DNA from: a bacterium | GTDB taxonomy: Bacteria > Patescibacteriota > Minisyncoccia > Phycocordibacterales > UBA9973 | Reading direction: 5' to 3' | Length of the DNA: 12,659 nt | Assembly: GCA_021813175.1 (NCBI GenBank) | Contig: JAKALJ010000017.1 | Location: forward strand, 1 to 12,659 | Shown: in pieces, positions 6,561 to 12,659 of the stretch | Numbering within the stretch: position 1 is the first letter of the stretch | Layout of the letters: every line of letters begins with the position of its first letter | Notes under the pieces: generated by a model | What the model saw: the letters and a program-made list of their open reading frames with translations, nothing else | The model's database searches: none | What the model was told of the DNA's origin: nothing | Program-made: the position numbers and the translations under genes

Positions 6561-9500
6561 ATGCGTAAAAAATTTTTGTTGGAAGTGTCTCTTTCCGTGC
6601 TGGTGCTTGTCGGCGGAGTGTTAGCGGGAAACAATCTGTCTACGCCTTTAGCTCGAGCCGCGCTTTGTATAGATCCTGATTGCGGCGGAGGCGGAGGAGG
6701 AGGACCGACCCCAACCGCTCCCAAAGTAACCATCACTTCTCCCGCCACTTATAATGGCGACCTTTATGTAATAGAGGGCTCCAATGTATCTCTAAGTGTT
6801 TCGGTTACCGGCACCTCTCCATCCTGCAGTTGGAGCGGGTATGTAAGCGGGGGATATTCTAATCCGCTTCTCATCACAAATATCACCGCCGCTTCCTATC
6901 CATCTGAGACTATAACCTGCACAAACGCGCTGGGCAGTGATTCGGCTACAGTTAATTTTAAAATCTTGTATTTAGACCGGTCTTTCACCTCGCCGGGCTC
7001 TAGCGCTTACAACGTGCCTGCCGGAGTGAGCCAGATAGGCATAGTGACAAGCGGAGCCGGCGGCGGCGGTGGAGGATGCGCGGACGGCTGCTTGTCTGGT
7101 GGTGGCAAAGGCGGAGGAAACGGCGGCAATGGTGGACTGGCAAGCCAGATAGTAAGTGTATCACCTGGCCAGAATCTTAATATCTATGTCGGTCAGGGCG
7201 GCGGCGGCGGAGCAGTTGCTCAAGGCTCTAATGGTTATGGCGGCGGCGGAGGAGGGGGAGGAGGAGGAGCTTCAGCGGTTTATTATCCTTCCGACGGTTC
7301 TACATTTAAAGTGATTGGCGGCGGTGGTGGTGGTGGAGGAGGAGCACTGTCAGGTTCGGGAGATGGATACGGAACGGGAGGATCCGGGGGCACTGATGGC
7401 GGCGGCGGAGGCGGAGGAGGAGGCAATGACAGCCGCGCTTTTCCTAACACTGGAGGAAACGGAGGGTATGGCGGTAATGGCAGCGGGGGCCGCGGAGGGA
7501 CTGGAAGATATAATAATCCATATTTCGCGCCTGGCGGTTCCGGGGGAGGATTTTTCTTTACAACATCATCGTTTTACAATACTAACGGTGGCGCGGGCGG
7601 AAGCAGCAGCAGGGATGGCCGTGGCGCCAGCGGCGGCAGCGTCGCGAGCGCTAACCTTACTTCCCGACACGGGAATCCCGGCAGTTCATTCAGTTCAGGC
7701 ACTCTTACCAATTTTCCGATAAATATATCTCCTGCGGCTGGGGGAAGCGGAGACTTGAAAGACGTTATAAGAGGTGGACCGTATCTCTCAGGTGGAAACG
7801 GCTTGAATGGTTCGAATGGTTTCGTGTACATATATACCGTCCGTCCGCCGACGTTTTCTATCAGTCCGACCAACAATAGTTATGATGTGCACGATCCAAA
7901 CTATCCAGCATCCTCTTCAAGAGATGTTACGGCTACCTATGGACAGAGCAATGTTTCTGGCAGTCTTGGCAACTATTATGGAGTAAACTTGAATATTCCG
8001 ATTCGCAGCGACGGAACAAAATATTTTTCTGCTTCAGTTGGAAGTAATGCTTCTGGTCCTACGGTTAATCTGCAGGCAAACAGCGCGAGCGCAAGTTACG
8101 CGCAAAATATGGCGAAAAATGGATGCAAGGAGAGCGTATCCGTGCCTTTCAATTATAGAATTTCAAATTCCCAGACTTACACCCAAAATTATCAGGCGTA
8201 TCTTAATTATATTGATTGCGCCTATCTTTCTCCCGCAGTCAAAAATATAGATATAAATAAAAGGAATTCGGTGAGTTTTACGCTGGGTGTTTCTCCATCG
8301 GAAAGCACTTACAAAGAAAATATAAGTTCGGCAAGAATCCTGTATAAAGGCGACGGTAACGCAGGTTCAAAATATAAATATAGGGTTGGTGATCAGGTAA
8401 AAAATCTAAGCGCAAGCGTGTCGGGTACCACGGTGACAGTCAATGCGGCTCCCGGGACAATTCTATCTGATGCCGATTGGGGTAAATATACGCTAGAGGT
8501 TAATTATGATTTAGTCGCTCATAGTACTGGTAAATATTATAACAAAGACATTTTTTACGGCGGCACGGCTACGGCGGAAGTGGATGTTACGGGGATTCAA
8601 GTGAATACCGGTGTAAACTCGCTAAGTCTTCCTGTAAGTTCATCAAAAGATTTTCCCGCGTCTCATGACAGTTTTAGTGTTATTAATCCTCATTTTGAAC
8701 GGACATATTTTTCAGGAAATGTTAAGTCAACCAGCGGACCATATGGTAATCCCGGCACTGTTACAGTAACATCTAGTGACACCCCTGGCTCCGGGCAGGT
8801 CACAGTAAAGGCCAGTGCCACGTATCCGGATGGATCAACTAGCGACAGCATCAAAACTGTGAGTGTGGATGTAACATCTGCCGACAAGCCGGACCTTACT
8901 ATCACTGATAATGTTACTCCCACCAGCGCTACTGTTGGTACAAGCACCTCTTTCTCGGCTACAGTGAGGAATATAGGCAATGCCGGCACTGGCGCCAGTT
9001 TTAACAATTCCTTCCAGATTGCGACAGATGTGTACGGTTCCGGTTCTATTTTTGTTACCGCGAGCACCTTGCCTCCTCTGGGCGGACCCGGCAGTCCTAA
9101 CACATCTGCCAAAGTCAGCGCCTCGTATAATTTTCCTGGTTTTGCGCCAGGGACGGTATATGCTCGGTTCTGCGCGGATACGGATGGCCGTTCCACCACC
9201 AACGGAGTGATAAGCGAATCCAATGAAAACAATAACTGCGGACCTTGGACGGGTATCAATCTTAATCCTCCACCGGCTACCGGAAATATAACGCCGACGG
9301 GCTGTACTATTCAGAGCGGAGCTTCCACCTGCGATGCCACTCTAAACTGGAAAGTTACCAATCCAGTGCCCGGAGCCAGCACGGAAGTGGTCAAAGATAG
9401 ACCTTCTCCAAATACTCCAGTATCCAATCAGCCGTCCGGAACCAATGTCCGCGACCCCATCAGTTTTGGAACCACTTATTATTCTCTGTATCATAACAAT

Positions 9501-11393
9501 GTGAAGCTAGATGGTCCGAAACCGGCTGATGCCTCTTGCGCCTCGGGGTCTATTTGGGACAGCGCGAAATCTCTCTGTGTCCCCACAGTAAATCCCGTAT
9601 GCGCGCCCACGCATTATAACTGCCAAGCCGGCACCAGCGCCGACAATTCCGGTCCAAATTATAGTGGTCTGGACACTGTCTACAACTGGAAATGCGTCGG
9701 CACCGCCACCCCTGGAGTTCCTATTCCGAAAGCCGCCTGCAGTGAAACTCTTTCTATGTCCGGGACTTTGACTCCGAAGCCCACTTCCTGCACCATTCCA
9801 GCCGGCAAAAGTGATTGTAGTGTTGATTTGTCTTGGAACACTGTCAATCCGCAAGGTACTACCGAGATCACGTCCCCTTATCCAAAACCCAATACTGTGG
9901 TGGCTACAGGAAATTCAAATGCAGGAGGAATCGGGACGACGGTTACCATTCCCTATAATTCCAGAGTTTTCTATATGTACAATAACGGAAAATCACTTGT
10001 TCCAAGCTCGGAGTCTCCGAATGGTTCCGGTGTTACCGTTACTGCTTCCTGCGACACTGGAACTTCCTGGAATGGTTCTATCTGTATCGGTCCGATGTCC
10101 GGCGCTTTCTCTGTTTCCGCCAACACTTGTTCTATCCAAGACGGCAAGAGCACCTGCACCGTGAATGCTACCTGGAAGGTGACTAATCCGGAGTCTCCGG
10201 GCAATTCCGCGGTTGTTTCCGACCAGCCGAATCCAAATACTACTGTATACACCGGAGATTCCGGCTCCAATAAACCTGTTACCATATACTATAATGCCAA
10301 CAATTTAGGCGCCAACAAGCTATACTTGTACAATAATGGAAAATCGCTCGTTCCAAGCTCGGAGTCTCCGAAAGGTTCCGGCATTACTGTTACCGGCTCC
10401 TGTGGCAGCAATTCCAGCTGGGATGCAGTGAGTGGGGTGTGTAAAGCTTACGGTCCGCAGATAACAGATTTTAAAGCCAATCCTTCCAGTGTTCCATATA
10501 ACGGATCCTCTACTCTCACCTGGAGTACCATTTATGCTGATTCCTGCACCGCGAGCGGTGACTGGTCCGGGTCCAAAGCGGTTCCCAGCGGCAGTGAGTC
10601 CACCGGAAATCTTACCTCTAACAAGACTTACTATCTTACTTGCACCGGACCGGGTGGAAGCGATGGTCCAAAACCAGCGCCTGTGACGGTAGGTCCCGCT
10701 CCCACTTTCCCCGATCTTACTGCCGGTTCCATCACTCCTACTTCGGCGACAATTACGCAGCCGCAAACATTCTCCGCTACTATATCTAATATCGGTCAAG
10801 CTTCCACCGGAACCGGATTTAAAGTGTTGTTCCAGAAAGCTAATGACGGCAATGGTAATGGGGCAATTGATATCCTTCCTACCTCAGACGCTTCCACTCT
10901 CGTGGCCGGAGCATCGGAGACTGTTTCAACCAGCTATACTTTCCTTACAAACGGCACATTCTATATGAGAGCTTGCGCGGACAAGGCGAACGCTTCTGAT
11001 CAATATGGCACGATAGACGAGGGTCCAGGTCACGCGGGTGAAAATAACAACTGCGGAGGATGGACGCCCATTGCGGTAAATATGCCGGCTTCTCCGTCTG
11101 CTACGATATTTTTAGATAAATCGTCTATTACAGTTGGAAGTTCTGCTAAACTCACGTGGTACTGTACTAATTCTACCAATGCTACTGGCGAAAACTTCAG
11201 CAATAGTGGCGATTCTCCGGGTAATATAAACCCAGTCAATACCGATAGGACTACCATTACGGTAAGCCCTTCTCTAGGAAGAACTGATTATATATTGAAT
11301 TGTTATGGGTTAATGAACCAAGTGGCACCTGCTACCGCTACCTTGACCGTTACCCCTCAAGGCACCAAGAAGCCGATATATAAGGAGCAGTAA
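6561..11393 (+). CDS. Giant secreted modular surface protein (Gly-rich domain, CARDB domains, Cys-containing Ig-like repeats)
   Basis: A 1610-residue exported protein. Layout: signal peptide (about 1-33, MRKKF then a hydrophobic core); Gly-rich linker (40-48); Ig-like segment (about 53-135); Gly-rich domain (about 141-427), starting with YNVPAGVSQIGIV and ending NGFVYIYT; unassigned beta-rich region (430-776); CARDB-type domain 1 (about 777-900, with SNENNNCGPW); three Cys-bearing repeats starting near 906, 1066 and 1179, with an extra Cys-rich unit (about 991-1063, CAPTHYNCQAG...WKC); an Ig-like domain (about 1297-1380); CARDB-type domain 2 (about 1383-1507, ENNNCGGW); and a final Ig-like domain (1510-1604) ending KKPIYKEQ. 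There is no LPXTG, transmembrane anchor or sorting domain at the C-terminus, so attachment is unclear. No catalytic motif was seen. A role in adhesion or host/surface contact is inferred from architecture only. Start chosen for the signal peptide. Confidence 0.85.
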   Translation: MRKKFLLEVSLSVLVLVGGVLAGNNLSTPLARAALCIDPDCGGGGGGGPTPTAPKVTITSPATYNGDLYVIEGSNVSLSVSVTGTSPSCSWSGYVSGGYSNPLLITNITAASYPSETITCTNALGSDSATVNFKILYLDRSFTSPGSSAYNVPAGVSQIGIVTSGAGGGGGGCADGCLSGGGKGGGNGGNGGLASQIVSVSPGQNLNIYVGQGGGGGAVAQGSNGYGGGGGGGGGGASAVYYPSDGSTFKVIGGGGGGGGGALSGSGDGYGTGGSGGTDGGGGGGGGGNDSRAFPNTGGNGGYGGNGSGGRGGTGRYNNPYFAPGGSGGGFFFTTSSFYNTNGGAGGSSSRDGRGASGGSVASANLTSRHGNPGSSFSSGTLTNFPINISPAAGGSGDLKDVIRGGPYLSGGNGLNGSNGFVYIYTVRPPTFSISPTNNSYDVHDPNYPASSSRDVTATYGQSNVSGSLGNYYGVNLNIPIRSDGTKYFSASVGSNASGPTVNLQANSASASYAQNMAKNGCKESVSVPFNYRISNSQTYTQNYQAYLNYIDCAYLSPAVKNIDINKRNSVSFTLGVSPSESTYKENISSARILYKGDGNAGSKYKYRVGDQVKNLSASVSGTTVTVNAAPGTILSDADWGKYTLEVNYDLVAHSTGKYYNKDIFYGGTATAEVDVTGIQVNTGVNSLSLPVSSSKDFPASHDSFSVINPHFERTYFSGNVKSTSGPYGNPGTVTVTSSDTPGSGQVTVKASATYPDGSTSDSIKTVSVDVTSADKPDLTITDNVTPTSATVGTSTSFSATVRNIGNAGTGASFNNSFQIATDVYGSGSIFVTASTLPPLGGPGSPNTSAKVSASYNFPGFAPGTVYARFCADTDGRSTTNGVISESNENNNCGPWTGINLNPPPATGNITPTGCTIQSGASTCDATLNWKVTNPVPGASTEVVKDRPSPNTPVSNQPSGTNVRDPISFGTTYYSLYHNNVKLDGPKPADASCASGSIWDSAKSLCVPTVNPVCAPTHYNCQAGTSADNSGPNYSGLDTVYNWKCVGTATPGVPIPKAACSETLSMSGTLTPKPTSCTIPAGKSDCSVDLSWNTVNPQGTTEITSPYPKPNTVVATGNSNAGGIGTTVTIPYNSRVFYMYNNGKSLVPSSESPNGSGVTVTASCDTGTSWNGSICIGPMSGAFSVSANTCSIQDGKSTCTVNATWKVTNPESPGNSAVVSDQPNPNTTVYTGDSGSNKPVTIYYNANNLGANKLYLYNNGKSLVPSSESPKGSGITVTGSCGSNSSWDAVSGVCKAYGPQITDFKANPSSVPYNGSSTLTWSTIYADSCTASGDWSGSKAVPSGSESTGNLTSNKTYYLTCTGPGGSDGPKPAPVTVGPAPTFPDLTAGSITPTSATITQPQTFSATISNIGQASTGTGFKVLFQKANDGNGNGAIDILPTSDASTLVAGASETVSTSYTFLTNGTFYMRACADKANASDQYGTIDEGPGHAGENNNCGGWTPIAVNMPASPSATIFLDKSSITVGSSAKLTWYCTNSTNATGENFSNSGDSPGNINPVNTDRTTITVSPSLGRTDYILNCYGLMNQVAPATATLTVTPQGTKKPIYKEQ
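7048..7425 (+). repeat. GGN codon-run low-complexity DNA encoding poly-Gly
   Basis: Runs of GGC/GGA/GGT triplets at about 7048-7075, 7191-7210, 7239-7268, 7317-7345 and 7397-7423 encode uninterrupted Gly stretches inside the Gly-rich domain. Triplet slippage here would change length without breaking the frame. Confidence 0.6.
9971..10401 (+). repeat. Duplicated coding block in the giant protein, period 351 bp
   Basis: The segment at about 9971-10050 recurs at about 10320-10401, encoding YNNGKSLVPSSESP in both. A core of 23 identical bases lies at 9999-10021 and 10350-10372. The offset of 351 bp is exactly 117 codons, so this is an in-frame repeat unit whose DNA is more similar than the surrounding repeat sequence. 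Confidence 0.8.
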
Positions 11394-11398
11394 AAAAT

Positions 11399-11469
11399 AG
11401 GAAGCTGGACCCAGGAAGCCTTTCTTCCCGCCTTCGCCGGCTGGCGGAGGGCGAAAAGAAGGGCCTCCT
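11399..11469. repeat. Copy 4 of the AAAGGAAGCC repeat (tandem pair plus long hairpin)
   Basis: AGGAAGCTGGACCCAGGAAG starts at 11399: two direct AGGAAGC copies 14 bp apart. The second copy (11413-11426) pairs with 11456-11469 over 14 positions with one mismatch and one G-U. An inner GC-rich stem, CCGCC (11428-11432) / GGCGG (11443-11447), lies inside. It starts 6 nt after the stop codon of the giant gene and has no T-tract after it. Confidence 0.7.
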
Positions 11470-11487
11470 TGCTTTCGGGGTCTGTGG

Positions 11488-11522
11488 AAAAGCTGGCGAG
11501 TTGCGCTTTTCAGCTTTTGTTT
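11488..11522 (+). terminator. Possible intrinsic terminator after the giant gene
   Basis: AAAAGCTG (11488-11495) and CAGCTTTT (11511-11518) are perfect 8-bp inverse repeats with a 15-nt loop, followed by GTTT. Stem strength is modest and the T-tract short. Confidence 0.4.
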
Positions 11523-11570
11523 AAGGGCTAGATTTTAGAGAGAAGTTATCCACTTTTTTAACGCGGTATA

Positions 11571-11599
11571 TTGACAAAACCGGATAGGTGATTTATAAT
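11571..11599 (+). promoter_or_regulatory. Consensus sigma70 promoter of the sorting-domain protein gene
   Basis: TTGACA (11571-11576), exactly 17 bp, then TATAAT (11594-11599): a full match to both sigma70 hexamers at optimal spacing. Transcription should start near 11606, giving a leader of about 110 nt. TTGACAAA at the -35 (11571-11578) has an inverse, TTTGTCAA, at 11616-11623, a possible operator pair flanking the start site. Confidence 0.85.
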
Positions 11600-11626
11600 A
11601 CAACAAAATAACGTCTTTGTCAAAAA

Positions 11627-11701
11627 TATTTTAGTTATTTAACATAACCTACAAAGGAATCAATAGACGGCAATTGCGGGCTGTGCTAAATAACTAAAAT
11701 A
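11627..11701 (+). promoter_or_regulatory. Long inverted repeat in the 5' leader
   Basis: Perfect 15-bp AT-rich arms, TATTTTAGTTATTTA (11627-11641) and its inverse (11687-11701), enclose 45 nt and end 8 nt before the GGAGG. In RNA this would be a closing stem around a small internal domain, a layout seen in cis-regulatory leaders. I do not recognise a known riboswitch in the enclosed sequence. As DNA it could instead be a protein-binding or recombination site. Confidence 0.5.
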
Positions 11702-11709
11702 AAAAAAAT

Positions 11710-11714
11710 GGAGG
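11710..11714 (+). promoter_or_regulatory. Strong Shine-Dalgarno GGAGG
   Basis: GGAGG lies 4 nt before the ATG at 11719. It is the only convincing Shine-Dalgarno before any gene in the window and it fixes this start codon. Confidence 0.8.
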
Positions 11715-11718
11715 CTTT

Positions 11719-12573
11719 ATGAAAGCACTCGTCATATTGCTGGCGATTGCGTTTTCAATTGCCAGCCTTTCTACCTTTTCTCAGCAGAAGTGGATGCCAG
11801 ACAGGGGAGCTGTAGGTACAGTCGATTTTAATAACTCAAAAGCAAATGTAACACCTCCCCCTGTAACCGTGACGTTCAACAGTTACGGTTATACAGAAAA
11901 TGGAAGTGGAACAACCGCTGACGGTGTACTGGTAATAGGATGGGCCGATACCCTAAGCGAGGAGTTTCCAATTCCAGATTCCGTGCATGGGGACTTTAAG
12001 TGGTTAAGTGGTTTTCAAAATCTAGACTCAGTCCAGATTAGAGTGTCCATCACCACTAAGGATGATAAATTTATAGACTGGGGAGCATGGAATACTCTCA
12101 CTAGAGAGGATTCCATGTGGAAAAATTTTTCATGGTTCCTGGATACAAGCGGGATTGGAGACAAAGTAAAGGGATGGAAAATGAAAGTCTTTCTGTTTGT
12201 TTTTCAGTTATATGCTCCACCCGGAGCATATACGGGGGGATCCATCCAGATGAAGAATCTGGATGCAAAAGGAGTAACTACTGGGATAGAAGGGGGTGGT
12301 TTAAGGCCTTCGGGCTTTAAACTAGAGCAAAACTATCCCAACCCATTCAACCCGAGCACAATTATTAACTTCTCGCTGCCTGCCGGCGAGAAGGTCGTAC
12401 TGAAAGTGTACGACATACTGGGCAGGGAAGTTTCCACGCTCATGGACCAATACATGAGCGCGGGGAGCCACTTGGTGAATTTTGATGCGTCAAATTTACC
12501 AAGCGGTACCTATTTTTACAGAATCACGGCAGGTGATTTTGTAAAAGTTAAAAAAATGCTCCTGCTGAAATAA
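11719..12573 (+). CDS. Secreted protein with type IX secretion (Por) C-terminal sorting domain
   Basis: A 284-residue exported protein. Residues 1-21 are a signal peptide (MKALVILLAIAF..., likely cleavage near TFS/QQ). Residues 22-190 are beta-rich and rich in Trp and aromatics, and match no family I recognise. After a Gly-rich hinge (190-194), residues 198-284 are a textbook T9SS type A sorting domain: LEQNYPNPFNPST (202-214), a central VYDILGREVSTL (230-241), SGTYFYRI (262-269) and a basic end VKKMLLLK. In Bacteroidetes, Ignavibacteria and relatives this domain directs export through the outer-membrane T9SS and is then removed. Such machinery is not expected in Patescibacteria, which lack a classical outer membrane, so the gene looks horizontally acquired. 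It has a consensus promoter, a strong Shine-Dalgarno and its own terminator, so it is a self-contained unit. The cargo function is unknown. Confidence 0.9.
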   Translation: MKALVILLAIAFSIASLSTFSQQKWMPDRGAVGTVDFNNSKANVTPPPVTVTFNSYGYTENGSGTTADGVLVIGWADTLSEEFPIPDSVHGDFKWLSGFQNLDSVQIRVSITTKDDKFIDWGAWNTLTREDSMWKNFSWFLDTSGIGDKVKGWKMKVFLFVFQLYAPPGAYTGGSIQMKNLDAKGVTTGIEGGGLRPSGFKLEQNYPNPFNPSTIINFSLPAGEKVVLKVYDILGREVSTLMDQYMSAGSHLVNFDASNLPSGTYFYRITAGDFVKVKKMLLLK

Positions 12574-12596
12574 GTTTTAAACAGCCCTGCTGTTTC

Positions 12597-12623
12597 CCGG
12601 ATCTCAATGAGGTCCGGCTTTTT
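12597..12623 (+). terminator. Intrinsic terminator of the sorting-domain protein gene
   Basis: CCGGATCT (12597-12604) pairs with AGGTCCGG (12610-12617) with one G-U, 5-nt loop, followed by CTTTTT (12618-12623). It lies 24 nt after the stop codon. Confidence 0.8.
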
Positions 12624-12637
12624 CGTTTTGCCCAAAA

Positions 12638-12659
12638 AGGAAGCCGGATACAGGAAGCC
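12638..12659. repeat. Copy 5 of the AAAGGAAGCC repeat, cut by the window end
   Basis: Two direct AGGAAGCC copies 14 bp apart (12638-12645 and 12652-12659), matching 11399-11420 at 19 of 22 bases in the same orientation. The rest of the element, including any hairpin arm, would lie beyond the window. Confidence 0.65.

Larger units (their letters stand above)
11394..11718. other. 325-nt non-coding stretch between the two plus-strand genes
   Basis: No coding sequence is seen. It holds, in order, repeat copy 4, a weak terminator hairpin, two DnaA-box-like sites (11483-11491, 11546-11554), a consensus promoter (11571-11599) and a leader with a long inverted repeat ending at the Shine-Dalgarno of the next gene. 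Confidence 0.7.

Noticed and set aside
8690..9259. 189-codon minus-strand open frame inside the giant gene
   Set aside because: It is the complement of repetitive coding sequence with no start signals or recognised motif.
11364..11393. Sortase or membrane anchor at the end of the giant protein
   Set aside because: No LPXTG-like motif, hydrophobic helix or basic tail; the protein ends with a short polar stretch.
11642..11686. Known riboswitch inside the leader inverted repeat
   Set aside because: No conserved core of a riboswitch class I know could be found in the 45 nt.
11394..12659. Contig chimera joining a Patescibacteria sequence to an Ignavibacteria-like one
   Set aside because: The same repeat family occurs before and after the sorting-domain gene as well as in the left half, arguing for a single replicon. 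Not fully excluded without reads.

Overview
The window looks like chromosomal DNA of a Candidate Phyla Radiation bacterium (Patescibacteria, most likely Parcubacteria-like). The grounds are a trigger factor with no PPIase domain, a short NusA with an acidic tail, two small exported or membrane proteins of a style common in that group, and a giant secreted protein built from a Gly-rich domain, CARDB domains and Cys-containing Ig-like repeats. This placement is inference; no rRNA or other decisive marker is present. TGA is used as an ordinary stop (clpP, p212), so there is no sign of UGA recoding.

Left half, all on the minus strand, in order of transcription: nusA (5032-6309) and hppA (2970-4991), 40 nt apart with no visible terminator between them; two strong hairpins (2935-2964 and 2897-2927); a secreted helical protein (2239-2877) and a single-pass membrane protein (1850-2173); a hairpin terminator (1825-1847); then tig (681-1769) and clpP (36-635), 45 nt apart. 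This block is housekeeping: transcription elongation and termination, membrane energisation by pyrophosphate, nascent-chain folding and proteolysis.

Right half, plus strand: a 1610-residue secreted modular protein (6561-11393) divergent from nusA, then a 325-nt non-coding stretch, then a 284-residue secreted protein (11719-12573) ending in a type IX secretion (Por) C-terminal sorting domain of the Ignavibacteria/Bacteroidetes type. That domain is out of place in a Patescibacteria-like genome. Its gene also has a consensus sigma70 promoter and a strong GGAGG Shine-Dalgarno, while the seven other genes have no convincing Shine-Dalgarno.

A short motif, AAAGGAAGCC(T/C)TT, recurs in the intergenic gaps at about 1816-1843, 2935-2964, 6423-6466, 11399-11469 and 12638-12659. 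It is usually inverted into a hairpin and sometimes a tandem direct pair. Two similar tandem pairs flank the sorting-domain gene in direct orientation. The repeat family and the foreign-looking gene bracketed by it are the most unusual things here. No tRNA, rRNA, CRISPR array, transposase or integrase was seen.
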